Shown one piece after another: positions 1-9,691 of a stretch of DNA of 64,000 nucleotides (its first letter is position 1; every line of letters starts with the position of its first letter). The stretch covers positions 1,116,001 through 1,180,000 of the forward strand of contig NZ_CP036292.1 of assembly GCF_007751715.1 (NCBI RefSeq), read 5' to 3'. The notes under the pieces are model-generated. The model did no database searches and was not told where the DNA came from. It saw only the letters and a program-made list of their open reading frames with translations. The stretch is from Rosistilla oblonga (lineage in GTDB: Bacteria; Planctomycetota; Planctomycetia; Pirellulales; Pirellulaceae). Position numbers and translations under genes: made by a program.

Positions 1-560
1 CTGCCGTATTCGAACATCCGTTCGCGGCCCAGACACGACTGAGCGTATTCGCCGATCGGATCGGGGGGCGTCGTCTCGTCGGGTTGGCTGTCGACGCGAG
101 CCAGCGGGTAAACGCAGCCAGTTGAAAAGGCGACGATCCTGGAATCGCGAAAATGATCGGCGACGTTTGCCGGGACCAACGTGTTCATTGCCCAAGTCAG
201 CGGTTCCTCGCCGCCGGTTCCAAACTTGCGGCCTGCCATGAATAGGACGTTAGGCGATTGAGGGAGCTTTGCCACAGCGGTTCGGTCGAGCAAATCGCAC
301 TGGATCGTCCGGACACCTGCGGCTTCCAAACGACCGCGGGCGTCGGCGTCGGAAAACCTCGCGACCCCGTAGACGTTCTTTTCAACGCCCGCCTTCTCGA
401 TCGCCGCGACAGCCAACTGCCCGAGACTAACTCCCATCTTCCCGGCGATCCCCAGGATGATCAGGTCCCCTTCCAGTTGACGCATGAAATCGATCAACCG
501 ATCGTCGGGCTGAGCAAGCATCGCGTCGAGTTGTGCTTCGGATTCGATGAGGTCAGGCAA
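1..560 (-). CDS. NAD-dependent epimerase/dehydratase family protein, C-terminus beyond window
   Basis: This reading frame has no stop before the left edge, so only the first 186 codons are visible. A Rossmann dinucleotide-binding loop of the extended SDR type is seen at residues 38-44 (GIAGKMG). It is followed by a second strand and acidic region (YGVARFSD) and a stretch typical of sugar-nucleotide epimerases (VLFMAGRKFG, then STGCVYP). Family members use NAD(P) to epimerise or dehydrate sugar nucleotides; the substrate cannot be read here. The start is taken as TTG at 560, with a purine-rich AGAGAGG about 9 bases upstream; an internal ATG at 521 is the alternative. The upstream region holds the palindromic element at 712-902. 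Confidence 0.8.
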   Translation of the reverse strand, partial: MPDLIESEAQLDAMLAQPDDRLIDFMRQLEGDLIILGIAGKMGVSLGQLAVAAIEKAGVEKNVYGVARFSDADARGRLEAAGVRTIQCDLLDRTAVAKLPQSPNVLFMAGRKFGTGGEEPLTWAMNTLVPANVADHFRDSRIVAFSTGCVYPLARVDSQPDETTPPDPIGEYAQSCLGRERMFEYG

Positions 561-711
561 GGTGAGAGCCTCTCTGTAATTGAATATTCAAGCGCTCGCG
601 GGGGAAGGGAGCGATCGACGGGAAGGGACCAGCGGCCGGATTGCGATCAAGCAAGTTATCCAACATTTTAACGGTCTTCGATCTCGTCCGTTAGTGGAAG
701 CATCGCTTCCC

Positions 712-902
712 AGCCGCGAATGCGGCGATCGCATAAAGCCTGCGGTGCAAACCGCAGGGGCACAATTCCCAATCGATCCCAAGCCCCGGCGAGGGCGACA
801 GCAATCGGGTCTGACGCCCCTGTCCGGGGCTCGTGTGAATCGTCTTCATCCCGGACCTGCGGCTCGCGCCGCAGGCTTTATGCGGCCGCCGCCACCGCGG
901 CT
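712..902. repeat. Palindromic dispersed element, copy 1
   Basis: Two arms of about 47 bp (712-758 and 857-902) are near-perfect reverse complements around a 100 bp centre. They share the core GCATAAAGCCTGCGG. A closely related element lies at 4853-5037. It occupies most of the 515 bp gap between the epimerase and the DUF7689 module; the rest of the gap shows no gene. It could fold into a long cruciform or RNA hairpin, as REP/MITE-like elements do. No transposase is nearby. Confidence 0.75.
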
Positions 903-1075
903 TCGTTCCGGTCGGATTGCAGCGGGCGTATTGCCCAGGCCTTAACCAGCCCGACGCTAAATCTGAAGGCGGCGTAAGTCGCCGGAATCCGGTTAGCCTT
1001 CCAACCTGCCACGGTAGGTCTTGTTGGATGCGGTACAATTTGAAATGATCGACTGTACCACGGGGAGTTAAAACC

Positions 1076-1390
1076 ATGCCTGCGACAATCTCGAAGCCAA
1101 TCCAACAGCGTTTTCAGTCGCTACGTGACGACTGGAAATCGAAGACTCGCCATTTGTCCAACACCGGGCAGATATCGTTGGTGTTTTCTTATCAGAGCAT
1201 CATTGGAATGGGACCTGCCGCGGTGCCGCTGATCTTGGCGGAGTTGCAGCAAGAACCCGATCACTGGTTTTGGGCGTTGGAAGCGATCACTGCCGAAAAC
1301 CCCGTCCGCGAAGAAGATGCCGGCAATATGCAGGCATCTACTGAGGCTTGGCTGCAATGGGGCAGAGAAAATGGTTTTCTCGAGCGATGA
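1076..1390 (+). CDS. Small conserved-looking protein, partner of the DUF7689-like gene
   Basis: This encodes 104 residues with no signal peptide or membrane segment, so it is probably cytosolic. GGGGAG sits 8 bases before the ATG, a good ribosome site. The middle part (MGPAAVPLILAELQ, then WFWALEAITAENP) resembles a short helical HEAT-like repeat; the end is acidic and amphipathic. The stop codon overlaps the ATG of the next gene (ATGA), so the two are translationally coupled. I do not know a function. Small soluble partner plus DUF7689-like protein could be an immunity/effector or regulator/enzyme pair, but that is inference from gene order only. Confidence 0.75.
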   Translation: MPATISKPIQQRFQSLRDDWKSKTRHLSNTGQISLVFSYQSIIGMGPAAVPLILAELQQEPDHWFWALEAITAENPVREEDAGNMQASTEAWLQWGRENGFLER

Positions 1391-1803
1391 ATCTGTTTGA
1401 TTTGTTCCCCAATCTGACAGCTGACAATCACGAGGTCACCAGTCAGAAGACGATCAAATACAACTGCATTGCCTGGGCAGCACGCAATGTCGATCGTTGG
1501 TGGCAACCGGGAGTATTCTGGCCGATCCAGTCGTCACGCGAAGACATTGGTATCGGGAATCTCGTTGCAGCATTCAAGGCACTTGGATACGAAGAATGCG
1601 ATGACGGCACGCTCGACGATGGATTCGAAAAACTGGCGATCTACGGATCGGGGTTGATGTATACTCACGCGGCACGCCAGCTACCCGACGGAAGATGGAC
1701 CAGCAAGCTTGGGCAGCTCGAAGATATCACACACTGGACGACCGAAGCAATCGAAGGTGGCGACTACGGCGAGGTGGTTCAGTTCATGAAACGTCCGACC
1801 TAA
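1387..1803 (+). CDS. DUF7689-like protein with conserved YNCIAWA motif
   Basis: This encodes 138 residues starting at the ATG that overlaps the previous stop codon; an in-frame upstream start at 1348 would sit inside the neighbour and is not used. The YNCIAWA segment (Cys27) with a Trp-Trp-x-Pro stretch after it, and the later THAARQL...GRW.SKLG segment (His94), match what I recall of the DUF7689 family. A Cys near the N-terminus followed by a His about 65 residues later is compatible with a papain-like/NlpC-P60-type hydrolase fold, but this is a guess from spacing. There is no signal peptide. Function is unknown. Confidence 0.7.
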   Translation: MNLFDLFPNLTADNHEVTSQKTIKYNCIAWAARNVDRWWQPGVFWPIQSSREDIGIGNLVAAFKALGYEECDDGTLDDGFEKLAIYGSGLMYTHAARQLPDGRWTSKLGQLEDITHWTTEAIEGGDYGEVVQFMKRPT

Positions 1804-1967
1804 CAATTCTTGAGTTCTAATGAAAGAACCGGTTCTCGTTCAATAAAGTTCTCTGTTCCAGTCGCGGTTTGGGATGAAAGAATCCTAGAACTCAATTCGT
1901 AAATCGAGTCCGTGCACCGTCACTCAAGCCGGGGTTTGTTCTCCCGCTATCGACATCTCATCCAGCC

Positions 1968-4505
1968 CTATTGAAAAGCATCCGCCTGCGGATCGCCGCT
2001 GGATCTTAGGTAGGCGATGAGGTCGAGTATCTCGTCGAGCGTTAGCACGTTCATCAGCCCCGACGGCATCGGCGAGAGGCCGCTTGGCGTTGTCTGTTCG
2101 ATCTCCGCGCGTTTTAGCGGGACCGTTTCAGCACGCATCGAATCGGTCTGGACGGTGATCATCGTGGCGGAGACACCGATCGGTCGGCCCGTGACCAGCT
2201 CGCCACTGTCCAACAAGTAGCTGCTTAAACGATATTTTTCGTCGATCACCTTCGACGGCTGAACGATCGATTCTAGGAGCGCCCGTTCGTCGAAGCGGCT
2301 TCCGACGTGAGTTAGGTCCGGTCCCGTTGAGCTTCCCTGTTCGCTCACGCGGTGGCACTTCACGCACTGCGCTTTGGCCAACGCGGTGCGGCCTTGTTCC
2401 CACGACCGACCGTGACGCGCCCGCGGCAGTTCGGCTTCTAGTTCTTCCCACGTCCATTGTTTGACAAACGAGGCGGAAGGCGATTCGTGTTCGCTCGAGC
2501 CATCAACCGCTGTTGCCAGCATCTCCAAGCGTGGTTTCAGATGTTCCTTCTCCGCTTCAGTCAATGTAGCGATCGCATCTTCCTGGATATTTTGCAGCGA
2601 CGCGCTCAACAGCTTCCCTCCCTGGAATCGGCGAGCTGCCAACAGCGAATCAAAAAACGCCTCACGCGTTTCGTTCGTCCAGCCCTCGGAGAGACGAGCC
2701 AATCGCTGCGAATAATAGATCATGTCTTCCTGCCCGATCGCGGTGCGGATCAATTCAACCGTCCGCGGGACCACGTCGGGTGCCTGCAAGTAGATCAGCA
2801 GACTGCATAACTCACGATTCACGTAACCGCTTGTCTGTGGATACAAAGGGCTGAGTTGCGATAGCGATTCCGTACGGTCTGATTCCGAAGGCTCTCCCTG
2901 GCGAATGAAGCTCAATTGCCAAACCCGCAGCGCATCCAGCAGATCTTCACGGCCCAACGTCGCCAGCGGCAGTCGCCCCAGCGCCGTCAATAGCTGGGAC
3001 TGATCCTCCGCACGCCCTCGGTGTGCCAACGCCAACAGCGCGGCAATCGACGCTTTCGGTTGCGATTCGTTCAACGCTCGCTCGCGCCACAGCTCTAGGT
3101 CCTGGCGTTCGATGGCCAGCCGCGCAGCAAATCGCAGCCAGCGATCGTCGCTGTTCAGGTGAGGCCAGATGAAGTCGATCGCCTTGGCGTCGGCATCGCT
3201 CCGCGTGTGCCATTGTTCCAATTGATGTCGCACCTGCCGGGCTGCAGCCGATGCCTGTGCTTGATCGGTTTGTTCGGCGTCGAGCGATGGTGCCGCGACT
3301 TCCGGGCCTTCGTAGGTCACTCGATACAGTCCCGACTGCGAACCGCGGCCCCCGGTGATGAAGTACATCGCTCCATCGGGGCCGAACGTCAGATCGCAGA
3401 CGTTTAATGCGCCACCTTCGAGGAACACTTTGTATTGTCCGCCGTAGCTGGCACCGCGAGGTGTCAATTCGACTTGAAAGATGCGACCGTGCTGCCAGTC
3501 GCCCATGAACAGCGACTCACGATATTCCGGCGGAAACTGGGACCGCGTGCCAAACTCAAGCCCCGTGGGTGAACCCAGTCCGGTATCGAGCGTAGTGGGC
3601 AGGCTGTCGGCGAAATAGTCCGGCCATTTGCCCGTTCCCCATCGCCAGCCGTATTCGCCGCCGGAGACGACGTGATTCAACCGAGTCGGGCGGTACCATG
3701 GCAGGCCGACATCCCATTCCATATCCGCGTCGTATGTGAACATTTCGCCGGCCGCGTTGAAGGCGACATCAAACTGGTTGCGGAAACCTCCGGCGACAAT
3801 CTCCCAGTTCTTGCCTTCGGGATCGGTCTTCGCAACGTACCCCACGCGAATGTCTTCCACTGTGTCGCGAGGTTCGGGCAGCAGGTGGTCGTCCTCAGGA
3901 TCTCGGTAAGGCGAGTCGGCGGCAAAGCCCTCCGGGAACGCCACGTCGTTGCCGTTGACAACGTACAGCATGTTGTCGGGGCCCAGCACAATTTGATTGG
4001 GCCCGTGCCCGTAACGACTCTGGTAATCGAACGGCATCAGCTCCTGGACCGAATCAAACTGGTCATCCCCGTTGGTGTCGCGCAGCCGGTAGAACCCGCT
4101 GTTGTTTGTCGCGCACACATACAGGCTGTCGTGTGCCCAGAGGATCCCGCGGCAATGCTTAAGCGTGTTTTCGATCACTTCGAATTGGTCGACTTGCCCA
4201 CGATCATCGCTCAACGTCAACCTGACCACGCCTCGTTTGTCGCGTCCCAGAATCACTCGGCCTCGATCGTCGAACGTCATGCTGACCCACGATCCTTCCC
4301 CCGTTTCCGCTGACCGCAGCAATTGAGCGCGGAACCCGGCGGGCAACGCGATCGAATCGACCGGAGTCGCCTGACCACCGCCGGGAAGATCGTCATCGCC
4401 ATACGCGGACGCGCCGACGCAGCTGATCATCAGCAACAGACACGTCGCTCGCGCAACGCCATGGATTCGTGAAAGGTGTTCAAAAACTAGGCGTCGAGTT
4501 TTCAA
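1968..4505 (-). CDS. PVC-type cytochrome c / propeller membrane-bound dehydrogenase protein
   Basis: This encodes 845 residues. A TTG start at 4505 has AGGGA 8 bases upstream; the signal peptide follows (CLLLMISCVGASAYG). Residues about 45-400 form a beta-propeller of the L-sorbosone/glucose dehydrogenase type (VILGRDKRGVVRL, MLYVVNGNDVAFPEG, GEYGWRWGTGKWPD). Residues 420-640 are helical repeats. The C-terminus is the PVC-type heme domain with CVKCH at 714-718 and a distal Met region (SPMPSG) plus the closing LIAYLRSSG. Such proteins are exported and thought to oxidise sugars or alcohols and pass electrons to heme; the substrate is unknown. It is transcribed alone: gaps of 160 and 570 bp flank it. 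Confidence 0.9.
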   Translation of the reverse strand: MKTRRLVFEHLSRIHGVARATCLLLMISCVGASAYGDDDLPGGGQATPVDSIALPAGFRAQLLRSAETGEGSWVSMTFDDRGRVILGRDKRGVVRLTLSDDRGQVDQFEVIENTLKHCRGILWAHDSLYVCATNNSGFYRLRDTNGDDQFDSVQELMPFDYQSRYGHGPNQIVLGPDNMLYVVNGNDVAFPEGFAADSPYRDPEDDHLLPEPRDTVEDIRVGYVAKTDPEGKNWEIVAGGFRNQFDVAFNAAGEMFTYDADMEWDVGLPWYRPTRLNHVVSGGEYGWRWGTGKWPDYFADSLPTTLDTGLGSPTGLEFGTRSQFPPEYRESLFMGDWQHGRIFQVELTPRGASYGGQYKVFLEGGALNVCDLTFGPDGAMYFITGGRGSQSGLYRVTYEGPEVAAPSLDAEQTDQAQASAAARQVRHQLEQWHTRSDADAKAIDFIWPHLNSDDRWLRFAARLAIERQDLELWRERALNESQPKASIAALLALAHRGRAEDQSQLLTALGRLPLATLGREDLLDALRVWQLSFIRQGEPSESDRTESLSQLSPLYPQTSGYVNRELCSLLIYLQAPDVVPRTVELIRTAIGQEDMIYYSQRLARLSEGWTNETREAFFDSLLAARRFQGGKLLSASLQNIQEDAIATLTEAEKEHLKPRLEMLATAVDGSSEHESPSASFVKQWTWEELEAELPRARHGRSWEQGRTALAKAQCVKCHRVSEQGSSTGPDLTHVGSRFDERALLESIVQPSKVIDEKYRLSSYLLDSGELVTGRPIGVSATMITVQTDSMRAETVPLKRAEIEQTTPSGLSPMPSGLMNVLTLDEILDLIAYLRSSGDPQADAFQ

Positions 4506-4852
4506 AGGAACGTTCCCTGATGAAAGTGGTTAACGGCGAGAATCAAACGCAACATGACGTCTGACGGGGCAGCTTCCGTCGCGGGCAAGGGCTTCGACAG
4601 CTTGGTGAATTGCCAGTCGATCTAGCGAATCCGGCGACGGTGCACTGGGGGGAGCCACAATACTACCCCCCAGCACTGCTCACTTCAAAGCTTTTGGACC
4701 GAAGCAGCCGAAACAAAACCGAGATCATTGAAATCGATCCGAGTTGCCGGCACCCACCGCGAGGTTTGTGCATTGCCAGGTTGCAACGATGCTGAGAGTC
4801 AGAGACAGGAGGGCCGACGGGGGACTTGAGCCAGCGTCAACGTGGAACTTCA

Positions 4853-5037
4853 AGCCGCGGAGGCGGCGATCGCATAAAGCCTGCGGCGCGAGCCGCAGGA
4901 TTGCGATTCGCAAAACAACACAAAGCCCCTGGCGGGGGCGACCGTTTTTGCGATCTGTCGTCGCTACACGCGGCCATCGTTCGTCCCCGACGTGCGGCTC
5001 GCGCCGCAGGCTTTATGCGGCCGCCGCTACCGCGGCT
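4853..5037. repeat. Palindromic dispersed element, copy 2
   Basis: The arms at 4853-4899 and 4992-5037 are reverse complements with few mismatches and match the arms of the element at 712-902. The centres of the two copies share only a short GC-rich CAAAGCCCC-like block. It lies in the 568 bp gap between the PVC cytochrome and the radical SAM gene. The rest of that gap shows no gene. Confidence 0.75.
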
Positions 5038-5073
5038 TCAAAATGCTCGGGCAGGCGGAAGGCCGGTGCTCCA

Positions 5074-6141
5074 CTAAAACAGATTCATCTGCTGCGGCCC
5101 GGCGTTGGGGTTCTGGAAACGCGAGCTATCGACTTGAGGTAGCGGTTTATCCAAGCCATGTTTTTTTGCGAACAGCTGAAACATTTGTTTGATCTGTTCA
5201 GCGATTGGTCCCGAGCCACGCATGCGTTGATTCCACTGCGAATCGTACATCGAACCGTCGCGTGTCTGGCGGACGCGGGCTTCGATCAATTCCTGCTTCT
5301 CGGGCTGCGTTCGTTGCAACCATTCGCGAAACACAGGTTCGACCGTCAGTGGCAGTCGCAGCAGTATAAAGTTTGCCGTCGCGGCTCCCGCCTGTCGCGC
5401 TTGATCGAGGATCGCGGGGATCTCCGAATCGTTCAGGCCAGGGATTACCGGAGCGACCATCACGCCAACCGGCACGCCCGCTTCGGCGAGCATTCGCACT
5501 GCCCTCAGCCGCGCCGTGGGGATGCTGGTCCGCGGCTCCATCGCCCGGGCCAGTTCCGGCTGCAGCGTTGTGATCGACAGATAAACGTGGACCAAATTCT
5601 GAGCGGCCAATAACTGCAGCAGATCCAGGTCGCGGACGACCAACGCATTTTTGCTCACGATCCCAACGGGTTGCTGGTATCGCAAGGCAACCTCCAGACA
5701 TTGGCGAGTCAATCGGAACTGTCGCTCCGCCGGCTGATAACAATCGGTCACACCGGAAAAACTGATGGTCTCCGGCTGGTACGACTTGCGATTCAAGAAC
5801 GTCTCCAGCAACTGCGGTGCTTTGTGCTTGACCATGATCTTGGTCTCAAAGTCGAGCCCCGCGTTGAAACCAAGAAACTCGTGCGTGTTCCGGGCATAAC
5901 AATAAGAACAACCGTGGACGCAGCCACGATAGGGATTGACGCTGTAGCGGAACGGAATGTCGGGCGATTTATTCTCCGACACAATCGACTTCGAATCGTC
6001 CGGCAGATATTCGATCTCCCGTCGGTCGTGCGAGGCGAGATGTTCCTGGTCCCACTGCAACTGCTCAAGATCCAACTCGCGACGAATCGACTCGAAGCGA
6101 TTGGGCGGGTCGAGCTCGGATCCGTGTCGCATCGGCTGCAT
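5074..6141 (-). CDS. PA0069-family radical SAM protein
   Basis: This encodes 355 residues. The radical SAM cluster motif CxxxCxxC is at Cys74, Cys78 and Cys81 (CVHGCSYCYAR), after NPYRG, as in PA0069/Rv2578c-type and spore-photoproduct-lyase-like proteins. The (beta-alpha)6 barrel follows (FETKIMVKHKAP, SFSGVTDCYQP, VGIVSKNALV, VGVMVAPVIPGLND). The protein should bind one 4Fe-4S cluster and cleave S-adenosylmethionine; the substrate of this family is not established, though DNA repair has been suggested for relatives. The start is ATG 6141; a second ATG at 6132 is possible. It stands alone on the minus strand, divergent from the PSD1 gene. Confidence 0.9.
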   Translation of the reverse strand: MQPMRHGSELDPPNRFESIRRELDLEQLQWDQEHLASHDRREIEYLPDDSKSIVSENKSPDIPFRYSVNPYRGCVHGCSYCYARNTHEFLGFNAGLDFETKIMVKHKAPQLLETFLNRKSYQPETISFSGVTDCYQPAERQFRLTRQCLEVALRYQQPVGIVSKNALVVRDLDLLQLLAAQNLVHVYLSITTLQPELARAMEPRTSIPTARLRAVRMLAEAGVPVGVMVAPVIPGLNDSEIPAILDQARQAGAATANFILLRLPLTVEPVFREWLQRTQPEKQELIEARVRQTRDGSMYDSQWNQRMRGSGPIAEQIKQMFQLFAKKHGLDKPLPQVDSSRFQNPNAGPQQMNLF

Positions 6142-6410
6142 CGTCGAGGGGAAGAGGATAAGTTTGTTGACCGATGCAGTCTAACAGCCCTAGGCAAACA
6201 CCGCGATCCGCAGTTCCTGGGCAAAGCAAAACGGACGCTAAAGCGAGTCGGCTGGTACTTCTTACTCGTAGCACTGATTAGTCCCGAGGGCCTCCAGCGT
6301 TGAGCCGCCCAAACATCTGGTGGAGATTCTTGCTACAATCGGCGGATCCCACCGAGGCGGCGGTTTGCAAGCGAGAACGAAGCAGTCAGTCCCAGCGAAG
6401 GTGTCCCACC

Positions 6411-9400
6411 ATGTCGACTCTATCGACGCGATTCTTATTGTGTTGCATCGTCCCGTTTGCGGCTGCGTTCAGCGAACGCCCGGCCTGCGCTGTCGACTAT
6501 CTCACCGACATCAAACCACTGCTGGAAGAGAAGTGTTACGCCTGCCATGGGCCGCTGAAAGCGCAAGGCGATCTGCGGCTGGACACTGCCGTGGCGCTGA
6601 TTGCTGGCGGCGGATCGGGGGCGGCGATCAAGCGGGGCGATCCGGGTGAGAGTTTTTTGATCGATGTGCTTACCGGCGAAGCGGGCTATCAAATGCCGCC
6701 GGAAAACGAAGGGGCGGTGATGACGCCCGCGCAGATCGATCTGTTTCGCCAGTGGATCGCCGACGGTGCTCCCTCACCCGCCGATGAAGAACCGGCCGCT
6801 GATCCCAAGACCTGGTGGTCGTACCAAGCAATCACTCGGCCGCCGTTGCCCGAGGTCAACGCTCCCAATTGGCCTCTCGGTCCGATCGATCATTTTGTTG
6901 CGGCGCGGCGTCAGGCCAACGGCTTGCCTCACGCGCCCCCTGCCGACCGAGCGACTTGGTTGCGGCGAGTTTATCTGGATCTGATCGGACTGCCGCCGAC
7001 CGTCGAACAGCAGCAGGCGTTCTTGAACGACGACAGCCCGATGGCGTTTGAAGCGGTTGTCGACGAACTGTTGTCGCGTCCCGAATACGGTCAGCGTTGG
7101 GGGCGTCACTGGATGGACGTGTGGCGGTACAGCGATTGGTATGGCAGTCGCGGGAGCAATGAGATCCGCTACAGCCAGCGACACATCTGGCGTTGGCGGG
7201 ATTGGATCGTTGATTCGCTGAACGATAACAAAGGTTATGCGGCGATGGTCCGCGAGATGTTGTCGGGGGACGAACGGATCGATCCGGCCGATCCCACGTC
7301 GTTGGTGGCGACTGGATATTTGGGACGCAGTTGGTACAAGTTCGATCGCGATGTCTGGTTGTTCGAAACCGTCGAGCGGACCGGCGAAGCGTTCCTCGGT
7401 TTAACGCTCCGCTGCTGCCGCTGCCACGATCATAAATTTGATCCGGTTTCGCACGAGGAGTACTTTCGTTTTCGCAGCTTCTTCGAACCGCACGACGTCC
7501 GCACCGATCCGATCTCGGTGCTGACCGAAATGCAAAAGGATGCGTCCCAAGGGATGGTCCCGACCGATGGCATTCCATTGGTCTACGATAAAACCGCCGA
7601 CACGCCGACCTATCGCTTTGAACGCGGCGACAGCCGTTTCCCAGACAAATCGAAACCGCTGGAGCCGGGCGTGCCGGAGTCCTTGGGCGGATCGGTCGAC
7701 CTGCAACCGATCGACTTGCCGGCGCTGGCGTGGTATCCGATGCTCCGCCCCGGAGTCCGCGAAACCTTGATCGAAAAAGCGGTATCCGAAGCGGAAATCG
7801 CAGCCGTGGCGTTGGCTGATGCTCAGGCGGCGCTGCGTGAAATGCAAGACAAGCCGGCGGCCGAATCGCTCGCTGAGAAAGCTGATGGCGTCGGCGACAT
7901 GGTGCTGCTTCACGACAACTTCGACGCTCCCAATCCCAAGCTGTGGCTTAGACAAAGCGGCAATTGGAAGGTTGAAGAGGGGAGCTTGTGGCAGACCGAT
8001 GTCGGCAGCTTTGCCACAATCGTTGCCGACCGCATGTTGCCGTTGGATTTTAAGTTCCGCTTGCGTTATCGAACGCTTGCCGCAGGATCGTTTCGATCGG
8101 TTGGGTTGAGTTTCGATTATCAAGACGCTGGCAATTCGCAAGACGTTTACACGAGCGTGAACGATTCGCAGCCCAGCGTGCAAGCGTTTCATCGCGAGGG
8201 CGGACAGCAGGCCTATCCGACTGAAGGAATCGTCTACACGCCGTTGAAGGTGGGCGACGAGATCGTGTTGGATGTGACGGTTGCGGGATCGCAATTGACG
8301 ATCGATATGAACGGGACGCGGAAGTTAGACTGCCAGATGCCGATCGCGCGGCGCAGTGGCAAGTTGGCGTTATGGGTGCATCAGGGGGCGGCTGAGTTCT
8401 TAGAACTGGAGGTGACTCGTTTGCCGCCATCGGCCGAAACTTTGGCGCTACAACAACGCGAGGCCAAGCACGCTGTCGATTTGGCGCGGCTGAAGCATCA
8501 AGCGGCACAGGCTCACGTCGAATCGACTCGCTTGCGAATCGCGGCGGAAGTAAAGCGGTATCTCGATCCGCAATCGGCCGAGGAACCGGAGGATCTCGAT
8601 CGCTGGTTGACGGCGGCAGCGGAGGCTGAGGCGCGGTTGAGGGTCTGCGAGGCGGAGGTCGAATTTTTTGAAGCCGTTCCGTCGGCTGAAAAGCTGGAGG
8701 CGGCGAAATCGAAGCTGGCGGCGGCTGAAGCAAAACTGAACGATCCGGCCAATCGAGACTACGAACCATTGGGGCCGAAGTTTCCGCGAACCAGTACCGG
8801 GCGGCGGAGTGCGTTGGCCGACTGGATCGTCGATCCGCAGAATCCGCGAACCGCACGCGTTGCCGCGAATCATCTGTGGGGGCGGCACTTCGGCCAGCCC
8901 TTGGTGGCGACGACCGAAAACTTTGGTCTCAACGGGCGCAAGCCTTCGCATCCGCAACTGCTCGATTGGTTGGCCGACGAGCTTGTGCGGAACGACTGGA
9001 AGATGAAACCGCTGCATCGGCAGATCGTCTTGTCGGCGACTTATCGTATGTCGAGCGATCCGCTGCCTGTGGGGAACGACGCGGCGTTGCAGATCGATCC
9101 AGAGAACCGGTTGCTGTGGCGGATGAACCCGCGGCGGATGGAAGCGGAGTTGGTTCGCGACAGCACGTTGTTCCTGGCCTCACAAATCGACTTGTCCTTC
9201 GGCGGCCCCGAAATTCCAGTTGAACAAGGGGATGAAAGTCGCCGCCGCAGTCTGTATCTCCGCAACACGCCAAACGAGAAGGTGCCGATGCTGGAGGTGT
9301 TTGACGTCGCCGATCCGAACGCCTGCTACCGGCGGCAGGAGAGCATCGTGCCGCATCAATCGTTGGCGATGATGAACAGCGGATTGGCGATCGACGCGGC

Positions 9401-9671
9401 GCGAACGATCGCTCGGCGGTTAGCGGATGCTAGCGATTTCGTCGACGTTGCGTTTGAAACGATCCTCGCTCGGCGACCGACTGCGGCCGAGGCAGACCGT
9501 TGCGACGCGTTCCTGCAATCGCATGCGGAGTTGTTGCAGCAAGCGTCGGGAGAAAAGTTTCCCGGTGCCGACACCGCGACAACGCCGCGAGCTGCCGATC
9601 CGATACAAGCCGCTCGCGAGAATTTGATCCATGTGTTGATGTTGCACAACGATTTTGTCACGATCCGATAA
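6411..9671 (+). CDS. PSD1 / planctomycete cytochrome c protein (DUF1549-DUF1553)
   Basis: This encodes 1086 residues from ATG 6411, which opens a clear signal peptide (FLLCCIVPFAAAF); the frame extends upstream to 6300 but without a sensible leader. The domains in order are a planctomycete cytochrome c with CYACH at 42-46; DUF1549 at roughly 150-360 with the CCRCHDHKFDPV signature; an inserted beta-rich concanavalin/LamG-like region at roughly 500-670 (LLHDNFDAPN to AEFLELEVTRL); a coiled, Ala/Glu-rich linker; and DUF1553 at roughly 790-1070 (LADWIVDPQNP, ATYRMSS, RRMEAE). This protein class is always paired with a DUF1501 protein, as here, and is exported. Its biochemical role is not established; polysaccharide turnover is often proposed. 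Confidence 0.93.
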   Translation: MSTLSTRFLLCCIVPFAAAFSERPACAVDYLTDIKPLLEEKCYACHGPLKAQGDLRLDTAVALIAGGGSGAAIKRGDPGESFLIDVLTGEAGYQMPPENEGAVMTPAQIDLFRQWIADGAPSPADEEPAADPKTWWSYQAITRPPLPEVNAPNWPLGPIDHFVAARRQANGLPHAPPADRATWLRRVYLDLIGLPPTVEQQQAFLNDDSPMAFEAVVDELLSRPEYGQRWGRHWMDVWRYSDWYGSRGSNEIRYSQRHIWRWRDWIVDSLNDNKGYAAMVREMLSGDERIDPADPTSLVATGYLGRSWYKFDRDVWLFETVERTGEAFLGLTLRCCRCHDHKFDPVSHEEYFRFRSFFEPHDVRTDPISVLTEMQKDASQGMVPTDGIPLVYDKTADTPTYRFERGDSRFPDKSKPLEPGVPESLGGSVDLQPIDLPALAWYPMLRPGVRETLIEKAVSEAEIAAVALADAQAALREMQDKPAAESLAEKADGVGDMVLLHDNFDAPNPKLWLRQSGNWKVEEGSLWQTDVGSFATIVADRMLPLDFKFRLRYRTLAAGSFRSVGLSFDYQDAGNSQDVYTSVNDSQPSVQAFHREGGQQAYPTEGIVYTPLKVGDEIVLDVTVAGSQLTIDMNGTRKLDCQMPIARRSGKLALWVHQGAAEFLELEVTRLPPSAETLALQQREAKHAVDLARLKHQAAQAHVESTRLRIAAEVKRYLDPQSAEEPEDLDRWLTAAAEAEARLRVCEAEVEFFEAVPSAEKLEAAKSKLAAAEAKLNDPANRDYEPLGPKFPRTSTGRRSALADWIVDPQNPRTARVAANHLWGRHFGQPLVATTENFGLNGRKPSHPQLLDWLADELVRNDWKMKPLHRQIVLSATYRMSSDPLPVGNDAALQIDPENRLLWRMNPRRMEAELVRDSTLFLASQIDLSFGGPEIPVEQGDESRRRSLYLRNTPNEKVPMLEVFDVADPNACYRRQESIVPHQSLAMMNSGLAIDAARTIARRLADASDFVDVAFETILARRPTAAEADRCDAFLQSHAELLQQASGEKFPGADTATTPRAADPIQAARENLIHVLMLHNDFVTIR

Positions 9672-9691
9672 GGCCGAGCCTGGGACTCACG

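Noticed and set aside
1810-1895. Inverted 10-mer TTGAGTTCTA / TAGAACTCAA about 70 bp apart after the DUF7689-like gene.
   Set aside because: Too short and too far apart to support a structure or element; may be chance.
7401-8294. Minus-strand frame of 297 codons within the PSD1 gene.
   Set aside because: Antisense shadow of a well-supported gene.
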